Shown here: positions 1 to 8,402 of the stretch, one piece after another | How the letters are laid out: each line of letters begins with the position of its first letter | Numbering within the stretch: position 1 is the stretch's first letter | Assembly: GCA_041394605.1 (NCBI GenBank) | Contig: JAWKHX010000006.1 | Coordinates: 248,001 to 312,000 of the forward strand | From: UBA668 sp041394605 | GTDB lineage: Bacteria > Actinomycetota > Acidimicrobiia > Acidimicrobiales > Ilumatobacteraceae | Length of the DNA: 64,000 bases | Direction: 5' to 3' | Program-made: the position numbers and the translations under genes | The notes under the pieces: generated by a model | Databases searched by the model: none | The model's input: the letters and a program-made list of their open reading frames with translations, nothing else | Told to the model about the DNA's origin: nothing

Positions 1-1020
1 GATGAAGACGCCCAACGCGCCGGCCACCAGCACACCGCTGATGATCCAGAAGCGGATGATCACGGTGGTCTCCGGCCAGCCGACCAGTTCGAAGTGGTGG
101 TGGATCGGTGACATGCGGAACAGCCGCTTCTTGCGGCCCGATGCCTTGAACACACCCATCTGCACGGCCACCGAGCCGGCCTCCATCACATTGATGCCGC
201 ACAGCAGCACGAGCAGCAGTTGGGTGTTCGTGGTGAGCGCCAGACCGGCGAGCGCGGTACCGATGGCCAGCGCGCCCACGTCGCCCATGAAGATGCGGGC
301 CGGGGCCGCGTTGAACCACAGGAAGCCGGCACAGGCACCGGCGAACGCGGCGGCCAGCACGGCGAGGTCCAGCGGGTTGACCACGGCGCCGTACACGTCC
401 GGGTTACGGAACGCCCAGTAGGCGATGATCGCGAACGCGCCGAACGCCATCATCGCCGAGCCCCCGGCCAAGCCGTCGAGACCGTCGGTGACGTTCACCG
501 CGTTGCTGGTGCTCCAGATGATGACCCCGGCGAACACCACCCACACGGGCCACGGGAGGTGCCACCCGGGAAAGCTGGCGCGGGTGAACGACACGTTGGT
601 GCTGATGCTGGTGGACGTGACCAGCCACCAGCCGAGGAGCATGGACAGGGCCAGGGTGATGTACGACTTCTGCTTCCAGAAGATGCCGCGGTTGTGGCGC
701 TTCTTGACCTTGATCCAGTCGTCGAGGAAGCCCATGCCACCCATCACCAGGATGCCGACCCAGAGGATCATCGCCTGGTCGGACAACGCCAGGTTCGGCC
801 TCAGGTGGGCGATCAGCCAGCCGCTGAGCGCGGCGAGGATGATGGCCAGGCCACCCATCGTGGGCGTGCCCTGCTTCTTCATGTGGTGCTCCGGCCCGAG
901 GTCCTCCTTGCCGAGGATCGGCTGGCCGCGCCCACGCTCGCGGAAGAACCCGATGAGGTAGCGGGTGACGACGAGCGACACGAACATGGCCGTCACACCG
1001 GCGAGCATGACAGCGATCAC
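1..1020 (-). CDS. mraY: MraY, phospho-N-acetylmuramoyl-pentapeptide transferase (3' end cut off by window)
   Basis: Integral membrane enzyme that moves phospho-MurNAc-pentapeptide onto undecaprenyl phosphate to make lipid I. Reading the minus strand from a GTG at 1020 gives a polytopic protein. It has the family signature HHMKKQGTPTMGG near the N-terminus and HHHFELVGWPE followed by IRFWIIS close to the C-terminus, so only a few residues are missing beyond base 1. The GTG overlaps the murE stop (GTGA), which implies coupled translation; an in-frame ATG lies 12 bases downstream. It is the last gene seen of the division and cell-wall operon. murF, which usually sits between murE and mraY, is not there. 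Confidence 0.95.
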   Translation of the reverse strand, partial: MIAVMLAGVTAMFVSLVVTRYLIGFFRERGRGQPILGKEDLGPEHHMKKQGTPTMGGLAIILAALSGWLIAHLRPNLALSDQAMILWVGILVMGGMGFLDDWIKVKKRHNRGIFWKQKSYITLALSMLLGWWLVTSTSISTNVSFTRASFPGWHLPWPVWVVFAGVIIWSTSNAVNVTDGLDGLAGGSAMMAFGAFAIIAYWAFRNPDVYGAVVNPLDLAVLAAAFAGACAGFLWFNAAPARIFMGDVGALAIGTALAGLALTTNTQLLLVLLCGINVMEAGSVAVQMGVFKASGRKKRLFRMSPIHHHFELVGWPETTVIIRFWIISGVLVAGALGVFI

Positions 1021-2438
1021 TTCGGGGCCTCCAGGAGTTCGCGCGCGACGGCGCGGTCGTCGAACGGCAGCACGGTGGTGCCGATGGTCTGCGTGGTCTC
1101 GTGGCCCTTGCCGGCGATGACGACCACGTCGCCCTCTGCGGCCATCCCGAACGCCAGGGCGAACGCCTGGCGACGGTCGGGCTCACTCACCACGACGTGA
1201 CGGTAGTCCGGGGGCACCCCCTCCAACACGGCATTGATGATGGCGAGCGGGTCCTCCGAACGAGGGTTGTCCGACGTGACCACCACACGATCCGCCAGTT
1301 CCGCTGCGGCCCGGCCCATCTCCGGGCGCTTCTCCCGGTCGCGGTCACCGCCGCAGCCGAACACGGCGAGGACCCTCCCGCCTGCCGCCACCGCGCGTGC
1401 GGCGGCCAGTGCCTGGCGCAACCCGTCGGGCGTGTGGGCGTAGTCCACGATCACCGCGAAGGGCTGGCCGGCCTCCACCGGCTCGAAGCGGCCCGGCACC
1501 GGGCGGGCGGTGGCCAGACCGGCGGCGATCACTGCGTCGTCCAGCCCGAGCGCCGAGGCGGCGGTGGCCGCGGCGAGGCTGTTCATCGCGTTGAAGGCGC
1601 CGCCCAACGCCACCTCCACTCGGTGACCGTGCCAGGTGTAGGCGTGGCGGGTGGGAGTGACCACGAGGTCGGTCATGTCGCCGGCGCCGAAGCCGACCAT
1701 CGGCACGGGGGCCGTGTCCACCAGCAGCCGGCCGTGCACGTCGTCCGTGTTCGCAGCGCCGAGCGAGGTGAGTTCCGGGCGGAACAGCAGGGCCTTCGCC
1801 GCGAAGTAGCGCTCCACCGTGCCGTGCAGGTCCAGGTGGTCGCGGCCGAGGTTGGTGAACACGGCGACGTCGAAGTGGCAGCCGGCCACTCGATCCAGCG
1901 CCAGCGCGTGGGACGAGACCTCCATCACGGCGGCCGTCCGGCCTTCGTCCAGGAAGCCGCGCAGCAAGGCCTGCAGCTCCGGCGACTCGGGCGTGGTGTG
2001 CTTGCCGGTGAGCGTGCCGATCACACCCGTGGGCATGCCGGCGTGATCGAGGATGGCGGCGAGCAGCGTGGTGGTGGTGGTCTTGCCGTTCGTGCCGGTG
2101 ACCCCGACCATCCGCAGCGAGCGTGCCGGATGACCGAAGAACGCGGCGGCGACGCGGCCCATGGCATCGCGGGCATTCGCCACCACCACCTGCGGCACCG
2201 GCACCGGCAGCACTTCTTCCACCAGCAGGGCCACAGCCCCGGCCTGCACCGCGGCGGCACCGAACGAGTGCCCGTCCACCGTGCCGCCGCGAAGGCAGCA
2301 GAACAGCGACCCCGCCGAGACGGCGCGCGAGTCGTAGGTCACCGAGGTGACGACGGGGTCGCCGGCAGGCGCGCCCGCAGGCTGCGTCGCCGCCGGCAAC
2401 CCGGCGTCGCGGAGGAGGTCACCGAGCCGTGCATCCAT
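1017..2438 (-). CDS. murE: MurE, UDP-MurNAc-tripeptide ligase (meso-DAP type)
   Basis: Cytoplasmic ATP-dependent Mur ligase that adds the third amino acid to UDP-MurNAc-L-Ala-D-Glu. The 473-residue protein has the P-loop GVTGTNGKTTTT at residues 112-123, EVSSHAL near 173, a lysine in the AAKALLF stretch (about 215) expected to be carbamylated, and DNPR at 390-393. DNPR is the motif that selects meso-diaminopimelate, so the peptidoglycan is predicted to be DAP type. It begins 4 bases after the ftsI stop and overlaps mraY by 4 bases. Family assignment is firm; substrate choice is inferred from the motif. Confidence 0.96.
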   Translation of the reverse strand: MDARLGDLLRDAGLPAATQPAGAPAGDPVVTSVTYDSRAVSAGSLFCCLRGGTVDGHSFGAAAVQAGAVALLVEEVLPVPVPQVVVANARDAMGRVAAAFFGHPARSLRMVGVTGTNGKTTTTTLLAAILDHAGMPTGVIGTLTGKHTTPESPELQALLRGFLDEGRTAAVMEVSSHALALDRVAGCHFDVAVFTNLGRDHLDLHGTVERYFAAKALLFRPELTSLGAANTDDVHGRLLVDTAPVPMVGFGAGDMTDLVVTPTRHAYTWHGHRVEVALGGAFNAMNSLAAATAASALGLDDAVIAAGLATARPVPGRFEPVEAGQPFAVIVDYAHTPDGLRQALAAARAVAAGGRVLAVFGCGGDRDREKRPEMGRAAAELADRVVVTSDNPRSEDPLAIINAVLEGVPPDYRHVVVSEPDRRQAFALAFGMAAEGDVVVIAGKGHETTQTIGTTVLPFDDRAVARELLEAPK

Positions 2439-2442
2439 GGGC

Positions 2443-4530
2443 TCAGCCTGCCGGACAGCCCTGGTAGCCGGGCGTCGGGGTGATCGCCAGCTCGTGGATG
2501 GCCTGCGTGGCGACGGTGGCGAACAGGGGCGCTGCCGCCTTGCCGCCGAAGCGGTCGTTGGAGGTGGGGTCCGGCTCGTCGATCGTCACCAGGATCGTCA
2601 CCTGCGGGTTGTCAGCCGGGAAGAAGCCCACGAACGAGGCCCGGTAGGCACGATTCCCGGCGCCGCCGTACGTGCCGTCCGACTGCACCTTGTAGGCCGT
2701 GCCGGTCTTGCCGGCCACCGGCATGTCGTGCAGCTGGGCATCCTTGCCGGTGCCGTCGCACACCACGCCGGTCATCATGTCCGTCATCGTCGCTGCGGTC
2801 TCCGGCGCCAGCACCTGGTGGCTGGCGGACGGGTCGGTCTCCACCACCTCGCCGTCGGCCCCGATGGTGGCCAGCAGCAGCTTGGGCGCCACGTAGGTAC
2901 CGCCGTTGGCGACCGTGTTCACGGCCGCGGTGAGCTGCAGGGAGGTGGCGGTGTAGCCGTAGCCGAAGGAGATGGTGGCCGGCTCGGCGCCCTGCCACTG
3001 GTCTGCGGGGTTGAGGTCGCCGCTGCTCTCGTCGGGGAAGCCCAGCGCGGTCGGCTGGCCGAAGCCGAACTCCGACAGGTAGTCGTGGAAGGTCTCGTCG
3101 GACTCCAACCCAGTGAGCTCCAGGGTGCCGATGTTCGAGGAGTGCACCAGGATGTCGCGCATCGTCATCGGCTGCGTGTCGTGGGGCTCGGCGTCGCGAA
3201 TCGTCTGCTCCCACTGGCTGTTCTCGTTGAACACCACGTAGCCGGGCACGTCGATCGTGGTGTTGGGCCCGGCCAACCCCTGGTCCACCACCGACGACAG
3301 GCTGAACACCTTGGCCACCGAGCCGGGCTCGAAGGCCTCGACCGCAGCCAGGTTGGCCGACGTGACGTACACCTCCCCGGTGTCGGGATCGCGCACCACG
3401 TTGGCGATCGCGTAGATCTCGCCCGTCTGGGTGTCCATCACCACGACTGTGCCGCCCTTGGCCGACAGGTCGGTGACGCGCTGCAGCAGCGCCTGCTCCA
3501 CCTGGAACTGCAGGGAACGGTCGATGGAGAGCACCAGATCCACGCCGGGCACCGGGTCGACGGTGGTGGTGCCGGAGCCGGGGATCGACCGGCCGTTGCG
3601 ATCGTGCTCGCGCACACGCTCGCCGTCGGTACCGGTGAGCAGTTCGTCGTACTGGCGCTCGAGGCCGGCGATGCCGACCCCGTCGATGTCGGTGCGGCCG
3701 AGCACGCTGCGGCCCACTTCACCACTCGGCATGATGCGCTTCGACTCGGTGATCACGTCGATGCCCGCCAGGCGGAGGGCCAGCACGGACTCCGCCAGGC
3801 CGTCGTCGATCTGTCTGGCGACGTAGACGAAGCTCTTCTCCTTCAGCGTGAACGCCTCCTGCAACGCCTGCTGCTTCTCGGCACTGAGGCCCAGCATGGA
3901 GGCCAGCGTGGCGGCCACACCCGTCGGGTCGGTCACCAGCTTCGGGTTGGCGATCAAGGTGCTGGAAGGGACGCTGAGGGCCAGCTCACCGCCGTCGCGG
4001 GCGAAGATCGTGCCCCGCTGGGCATGGAGGATGGATTCCGACACGCGCTGGGCCCTGCCCGCCGCGATCAACGAATCCGACCCCCACGTCTGCAGGTAGA
4101 GCACCCGGCCGATGACGGCCAGGAACAGCAGCATGGACACGGCGAACACGGCCACCAGGCGGCGCCGCGAGTTGCCGGCCTTGAAGTGGATGGCCACCAG
4201 TTGGGGCTGGGTGCTCCGCCGAGCGTGGCGGGAGGCCGAGCGGGCCGCGGGCCGCGGCGCGGCGCGGCGCGCGGACGTGGCGCGGCGGCGAAGCGCACGG
4301 CCGCGGCGAGGGGCCGGCTCGCTCCGTCCGGCATCGTGGCGGCGCTGCGGGGCGTCGGCGGCCGTGCGCCCCGCGGGTGCGCGTCGGGGCGCCGGCTGGT
4401 CGGCCGGCCGGCGGCGCGACTGGGGGCCCCGGCCCGGCTGACGCGCGGCGCGCGAAGGCTGGGCGTCATGCCGGCGGGCCATTCCGGGGTCGCGGGGGCC
4501 GTGGCTGCGGGTACGGGTGGGCGCGCTCAC
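2443..4530 (-). CDS. ftsI: FtsI/PBP3-type peptidoglycan transpeptidase
   Basis: Class B penicillin-binding protein that cross-links septal peptidoglycan. The 695-residue protein has a cytoplasmic head of about 110 residues made almost entirely of Arg, Pro and Ala, one membrane segment at about 125-140, a PBP dimerisation region, and a transpeptidase domain with SVAK (404-407), SSN (464-466) and KTG (608-610). Its ATG overlaps the stop of the ftsL-like gene (ATGA). Position between ftsL and murE fits the classical division cluster. The long basic head is unusual; family members normally have a shorter cytoplasmic tail, and a later start would remove part of it but would lose the coupling overlap. 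Confidence 0.95.
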   Translation of the reverse strand: MSAPTRTRSHGPRDPGMARRHDAQPSRAARQPGRGPQSRRRPADQPAPRRAPAGRTAADAPQRRHDAGRSEPAPRRGRALRRRATSARRAAPRPAARSASRHARRSTQPQLVAIHFKAGNSRRRLVAVFAVSMLLFLAVIGRVLYLQTWGSDSLIAAGRAQRVSESILHAQRGTIFARDGGELALSVPSSTLIANPKLVTDPTGVAATLASMLGLSAEKQQALQEAFTLKEKSFVYVARQIDDGLAESVLALRLAGIDVITESKRIMPSGEVGRSVLGRTDIDGVGIAGLERQYDELLTGTDGERVREHDRNGRSIPGSGTTTVDPVPGVDLVLSIDRSLQFQVEQALLQRVTDLSAKGGTVVVMDTQTGEIYAIANVVRDPDTGEVYVTSANLAAVEAFEPGSVAKVFSLSSVVDQGLAGPNTTIDVPGYVVFNENSQWEQTIRDAEPHDTQPMTMRDILVHSSNIGTLELTGLESDETFHDYLSEFGFGQPTALGFPDESSGDLNPADQWQGAEPATISFGYGYTATSLQLTAAVNTVANGGTYVAPKLLLATIGADGEVVETDPSASHQVLAPETAATMTDMMTGVVCDGTGKDAQLHDMPVAGKTGTAYKVQSDGTYGGAGNRAYRASFVGFFPADNPQVTILVTIDEPDPTSNDRFGGKAAAPLFATVATQAIHELAITPTPGYQGCPAG

Positions 4531-5057
4531 AGCGAGCCCCCGGCCTGGGCCTTGGTCTCCGCGTACTCGGCGAACTCCTCCTCGATGGTCGGGCCTTCGC
4601 CGTTGCCCTCGGGGGCGCCGGCGCGCTGCACCGCAGCGAGCACATCGGGGTCCAGCGACACGAACTGGGTCTGGCGGGCGGGCACCATCCCCAGCGCCTC
4701 GGCCTCCTGGGCCAGACGGCCAGGCGAACGCAGCTCGGCGCGCTCGCGGCGCAGATCGTCGTACGCCGCCTGGGCGGTGCGGATGCGGCGGTCCAGCGTG
4801 TCCAGTTCCACCTGCCGTTCGGCCAGCTGGGTCTGGAATGCGGCGGCGGCCATCATCAGGCCGAACAGCACGACGGACACGACGGCGATCAGGCGGGCCG
4901 TGCGACGGCGCCGGGGCACCACGGTGAGCAGCGCCTTCGTGGAACCTGCGGGCAGCGGTTCGGTGGTCTTCACGAGGGCGCGTTCGGCCACGGCCACGTC
5001 GCCGTGCGTCCTCGTGCGCACCGTCGCGGCACGCTCGCTGCGAGCTGCCATTGCCAT
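4527..5057 (-). CDS. ftsL: FtsL-like septum protein
   Basis: Small bitopic division protein expected to bridge FtsB/FtsQ and the FtsW-FtsI synthase. The 176-residue protein has a charged N-terminal tail, a single membrane helix at about residues 55-75 (ARLIAVVSVVLFGLMMAAAA), then a heptad-like segment rich in Leu, Glu and Arg that should form a coiled coil, and an acidic C-terminus. Sequence similarity in FtsL is always low; the call rests on topology and on location between rsmH and ftsI. It overlaps ftsI by 4 bases. A FtsB/DivIC-type septum initiator is the alternative name for the same architecture. Confidence 0.8.
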   Translation of the reverse strand: MAMAARSERAATVRTRTHGDVAVAERALVKTTEPLPAGSTKALLTVVPRRRRTARLIAVVSVVLFGLMMAAAAFQTQLAERQVELDTLDRRIRTAQAAYDDLRRERAELRSPGRLAQEAEALGMVPARQTQFVSLDPDVLAAVQRAGAPEGNGEGPTIEEEFAEYAETKAQAGGSL

Positions 5058-5168
5058 GTCGATCCCTACCTGCCTCTGCCCGCCGCTTCCGGCCCCGGGC
5101 GGGTGCCCGGACCCGCTGTGTGGTTCATGTCACCGGTGGCACGTTGCGGCACGTGCGCCGGCCGTTGG

Positions 5169-6149
5169 TCACAACCGCCCGCGGGTGGGTGTGTCCTCGA
5201 TTCGTTCCACCACCCGCAGCCGGGCGCTGCTCGCCCGCGGGTTGGTCTGCTGTTCCTCCGCGCTCGGGCGCTTCGGGACGCCCCGCACCACTCGCACGGT
5301 CTGGACGGCGTCGCACACGCACGGCAGTTCCGGCGGGCACAGGCACCCCCCGGTTTCGGCCTCGCGGAAGCGGTCCTTGACGATCCGGTCCTCGCCCGAG
5401 TGGTAGCTGAGCACGGCCAGGCGCCCGCCCGGCGCGGCGTGCTCGATGGCCGAGTCCAGCGCCGACGGCAGCGCGTCGAGTTCGCCGTTCACCTCGATGC
5501 GGATGGCCTGGAACGTGCGCTTGGCCGGGTGCCCGCCGGTGCGCCGGGCCGGAGCCGGGATGGCGGCCACGATGACCTCGGCCAGTTCCACTGTGCTCTC
5601 GATGGGGCGGGCGGCCACGATGGCCTGGGAGATGCGGCGGGCGAAGCGCTCGTCGCCGTACTGGTGCAGCACCCGCGTGAGATCCTCCACGGAATAGCCG
5701 TTCACCACGTCGGCGGCCGTCCACGCCTGGGTCTGGTCCATGCGCATGTCGAGCGGCGCGTCCGTACGGTAGGAGAAGCCGCGCTCCCCCACGTCGAACT
5801 GGGGCGAACTGACCCCGAGATCGAAGAGGGCACCGGACAGGGTGTCGATCGAAAGTGCTTCCATGGCCGTCTCGAGACCGTCGAACCTCGTATGGAACAC
5901 CTTGACCCGCTGGCCGAATCGGGCGAGCCGGTGCGTGGCAGCCGCCAGCGCGTGCTGGTCCCGGTCGATCCCGAGGATCGACAGGTGGGGCCAGGCCTCC
6001 AGCAGTGCCTCGCTGTGCCCGCCACCGCCGAGCGTGGCGTCCAGCACGTACCCGGGTGGCACGGTGCCGAACAAGGCGGTGATCTCCTCCGCCATCACCG
6101 GCAGGTGACGGAAGGCGGGACGCTCGTCCACGGGGTCACCACCGTCCAT
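5169..6149 (-). CDS. rsmH: RsmH (MraW), 16S rRNA m4C1402 methyltransferase
   Basis: SAM-dependent enzyme that methylates N4 of C1402 in 16S rRNA. The start at 6149 gives MDGGDPVDERPAFRHLPVM and a 326-residue protein of normal family length; a G-rich stretch (GGGGGG) lies about 7 bases upstream. The open frame extends further to 6281, but those 44 residues look like untranslated leader. Family signatures include RHLPVMAEE, the SAM-binding DATLGGGGHS, GIDRDQHAL, and FDLGVSSPQFD. It lies between mraZ and ftsL as in most bacterial dcw clusters; the 111 bases before ftsL hold no recognisable gene. Confidence 0.96.
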   Translation of the reverse strand: MDGGDPVDERPAFRHLPVMAEEITALFGTVPPGYVLDATLGGGGHSEALLEAWPHLSILGIDRDQHALAAATHRLARFGQRVKVFHTRFDGLETAMEALSIDTLSGALFDLGVSSPQFDVGERGFSYRTDAPLDMRMDQTQAWTAADVVNGYSVEDLTRVLHQYGDERFARRISQAIVAARPIESTVELAEVIVAAIPAPARRTGGHPAKRTFQAIRIEVNGELDALPSALDSAIEHAAPGGRLAVLSYHSGEDRIVKDRFREAETGGCLCPPELPCVCDAVQTVRVVRGVPKRPSAEEQQTNPRASSARLRVVERIEDTPTRGRL

Positions 6150-6362
6150 CTGCAGCCCCCCGGTACGCGGTTGCCGCCGGGATGTCTCCCCGGTCGTGCG
6201 AAACGGAAGCGGGCGGAGTGTGGGCTGTCCATCTTGCGGCCCGGGAGACTGCAGATGGGCGGTGGGTGACGTGCGGTGCACCGGGTGCGGTGCGGGTCGA
6301 GGTGTGTGGTTGACGTGGTGTCGGGTCTCGTTCCTCCTCTTCGTGGTGGTGGTTGGGTGGAC

Positions 6363-6779
6363 TCACTCGGCGCCGGCCATCTCGACGCTGGCGTCGGCTT
6401 CGACGCGGGCGTAACGGTCCGGTGTCCAGATCTCCAGGCGGTCGAAGGCGCCGGCCACGGTGACGGCGGTCTCGGTGGCCAGGCCGGCGTAGCTGCGCAG
6501 TTGCTCGTCGACGTTGATCCGCCCCTGCTTGTCGATGGTCACCTGCTGGGCGGAGCCGGCGAGGGCGCGCAGGTGGTTGAGGGGCACCTCCTTGGCGGCG
6601 ACGCGGGCACGCATGGCCTCGGCCTCCGCCTCGAAGATCTCGGCCGGCACCACGGTGACGCACATACCCGTGCCCTTGGCCAGGTAGCAGTGCTCGCCCA
6701 ACCCAGCGCGAAAGCGCGACGGCAACGCCAGGCGCCCCTTGTCGTCGAGTTGGCGTGGGTACGCACCGACGAACAGCAC
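6363..6779 (-). CDS. mraZ: MraZ, transcriptional regulator of the dcw cluster
   Basis: AbrB-fold DNA-binding protein that forms rings and represses its own dcw operon. The 138-residue protein contains the two DxxxR motifs typical of the family: DDKGR at 12-16 and DKQGR at 83-87, each followed by a short beta-hairpin signature. Translation starts at a GTG with AAGGGG upstream. Directly upstream is an array of GTGG repeats spaced by 10 bases that overlaps a good promoter, as expected for autoregulation. About 210 bases separate it from rsmH, and I see no gene there. Confidence 0.96.
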   Translation of the reverse strand: MLFVGAYPRQLDDKGRLALPSRFRAGLGEHCYLAKGTGMCVTVVPAEIFEAEAEAMRARVAAKEVPLNHLRALAGSAQQVTIDKQGRINVDEQLRSYAGLATETAVTVAGAFDRLEIWTPDRYARVEADASVEMAGAE

Positions 6780-6866
6780 CGTGGGTCACCCCTTCCGCTG
6801 GGTTGGCGCCTGCCTCGGGAACCCATTCCACGGGTGGCGCGACCCGTGGTGACCCACTGACCCCCC

Positions 6867-6943
6867 ATTCTGTCGCCACACTTCCCCACCGTCAACCATT
6901 TCACCCCACTTCGCGCCACATTCTTCCCCCACTCCTCCCCCAC
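6867..6943 (-). promoter_or_regulatory. mraZ promoter with phased MraZ-box array
   Basis: On the minus strand the hexamers TTGACG (6895-6890) and CAGAAT (6872-6867) are separated by 17 bases and form a credible sigma-70 promoter, leaving a leader of roughly 80 bases before mraZ. GTGG (or ATGG) recurs at + strand positions 6916, 6906, 6896, 6886 and 6876, exactly 10 bases apart, with further GTGG at 6929 and 6940. MraZ is known to bind tandem TGGG-type repeats with this period, so this is very likely its operator. Confidence 0.75.
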
Positions 6944-6973
6944 ACCACCCACCTCTCCCTCCCCACCCCTCGT

Positions 6974-7028
6974 CGAACTTGTCGCGGCCCGACCACGGGA
7001 ACGGTCGGTCAGACCCGCGACAAGTTCG
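6974..7028. terminator. Two-tier inverted repeat downstream of the lplA-like gene
   Basis: Perfect 14-base arms CGAACTTGTCGCGG (6974-6987) and its complement (7015-7028) enclose an inner 6-base stem CCGACC/GGTCGG. The element lies about 45 bases past the stop of the ligase-like gene and just upstream of the mraZ promoter. There is no T-tract. It may end ligase transcription before mraZ or act as a binding site; the sequence alone cannot separate these. Confidence 0.5.
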
Positions 7029-7073
7029 GCGGGACGGGCCCCGGCGGGGCGGACCGGGGGGCGGCGACGGTGA

Positions 7074-7787
7074 TCAGCGCGGGAGCGCGTCGACGAGGGC
7101 GGCGCGCAGGGAGGGCGCGTCGGCGGGCACCTCGGCGGCGATCGCGGCGAGGTCGGCGGGCGACGGGCGGGGCGGAGCCACCAACGCGGCCACCACTTCC
7201 GGCCGCCAGCGGAGGTGGCACATGCTCTGGAACCGGGCCCAGCCACGGGTGCGCCGCTGGGAGATGCCGACCAGCTTGGCGGGCGCAGCCCCCGGCGAAG
7301 CCTCGGTCATCACCTCACCGGTGCCCGCCCCTGCCCAACACACCTGTGCCGACCACGGCGACGGCAGGAACGGGCCGGTCCGCACCTCTGCGTCGATCCC
7401 CAGCGATGCCAGCGCGGCGGCCCACACCCTGCCGACCCAGACCATTGCCCGGCCGACGTCGTCGGACCACAGGGGGTCGCCGGTTGGGATCACCAGGTCG
7501 AGCCACACGAACTCCCCGGGCAGCACCAACACGCCGCCACCACCACTCCGCCGGCCGACCACGTCCACCCCGAGCGCATCGGCGACGCGACCATCGACGC
7601 TGGCCGATCGCTGTGAGGACCCGAGCACCAGCGTGGGACGGTCGGCCTCGTGGAAGACCGCCGCCCGCCGGGGAGCAGGGTCCGCAGCGTGGAACGCGGC
7701 CGTGGCCCCGACCGAGGTGTGCACCATCCACTCCCGCGGCCGGCCCACGGACTCACCCGACGATTCCTCCGGCGTCACGTCGCCCAC
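7074..7787 (-). CDS. Lipoate-protein ligase A-like protein (biotin/lipoate ligase fold)
   Basis: A 237-residue protein of the biotin/lipoate A/B protein ligase family. Recognisable blocks are TLVLGSSQ near residue 50, VVGRRSGGGGVLVLPGEF (RRxxGGG-type loop of the acyl-adenylate pocket), WLDLVIP, and KLVGISQRRTRGWARFQ, where the lysine matches the conserved catalytic lysine of LplA. Likely role is lipoyl or octanoyl attachment to dehydrogenase E2 or GcvH domains, but it is shorter and more divergent than LplA, and the real acyl group is unknown. It is monocistronic or shares an upstream promoter with the HNH gene 36 bases away. Confidence 0.75.
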   Translation of the reverse strand: MGDVTPEESSGESVGRPREWMVHTSVGATAAFHAADPAPRRAAVFHEADRPTLVLGSSQRSASVDGRVADALGVDVVGRRSGGGGVLVLPGEFVWLDLVIPTGDPLWSDDVGRAMVWVGRVWAAALASLGIDAEVRTGPFLPSPWSAQVCWAGAGTGEVMTEASPGAAPAKLVGISQRRTRGWARFQSMCHLRWRPEVVAALVAPPRPSPADLAAIAAEVPADAPSLRAALVDALPR

Positions 7788-7823
7788 TCTTCCACGCCGG
7801 GCGCGCTCGCCGGCCCCCGGGTG

Positions 7824-8321
7824 TCAGCTGGCAGCGAGCAGGTAGGGCTTCCACTCCTCCGGCACGCGAGCCACCGCGGCGGAGATCCATGTCTCGCCAC
7901 GCGGGGCGCGCGGCGGACGGGCCAGCGACATGCCGGCCTCGGACGGCGTGCGGTCGCGCTTGCGGTGGTTGCACGGGCGGCACGCCGCGGCCACGTTCTC
8001 CCAGGTGTGCTGACCGCCGCGCGAACGGGGCACCACATGGTCGATGGAGTCGGCGAAGCCGCCGCAGTACTGGCAGCGGCTGTCGTCGCGGGCGAAGATG
8101 GCCCGGCGGGACATGGAGGTGCGCCGCTGGAACGGCACCCGCACCACGTAGCGCAGGCGCACCACGGATGGGCTGGGCAGCACCAGGGTGGCGCTGTGCA
8201 GTTCGGACCCGTCGTGGGCGATGAGGTCGGCCTTGTCGGCCAGCACCAGGCAGGCGGCGCGCCGGGCGGGCACGACGGAGAGCGGCTCGAAGGTCGCGTT
8301 GAGGACCAAGGCTGCTCTCAT
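7824..8321 (-). CDS. HNH endonuclease domain protein
   Basis: 165 residues. The N-terminal part (about 1-65) is a conserved lead-in seen in many actinobacterial HNH proteins (LVLNATFEPLSVVPARRA). The HNH core follows: CQYC (zinc pair), DSIDHVVPRSRGG, ENVAAACRPCNHRK, so both CxxC pairs and the DH catalytic dyad are present. Such stand-alone HNH proteins are common housekeeping-region genes of unknown target. There is no phage or restriction context nearby. Nuclease fold is confident, biological role is not. Confidence 0.85.
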   Translation of the reverse strand: MRAALVLNATFEPLSVVPARRAACLVLADKADLIAHDGSELHSATLVLPSPSVVRLRYVVRVPFQRRTSMSRRAIFARDDSRCQYCGGFADSIDHVVPRSRGGQHTWENVAAACRPCNHRKRDRTPSEAGMSLARPPRAPRGETWISAAVARVPEEWKPYLLAAS

Positions 8322-8402
8322 CCGGCGGACCCTACCGAGCCGGCCCAGACGAGGAGAGCAGTATTTCGGGGCCGCGCGCCCACCGAGGAACCCCCGGGAG
8401 GA

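Noticed and set aside
2347..5406. Long open frame of about 1000 codons on the + strand opposite murE, ftsI and ftsL
   Set aside because: It is the antisense shadow of three certain genes; His/Arg/Gly-rich composition without domains is typical of high-GC antisense frames.
6150..6281. N-terminal extension of RsmH to 6281
   Set aside because: The extra 44 residues have no family match and the family start RHLPVM lies shortly after the ATG at 6149, which has a ribosome site.
6780..7073. Possible small genes upstream of mraZ
   Set aside because: Pyrimidine-rich tract is explained by the MraZ repeats and promoter; no frame has coding character.
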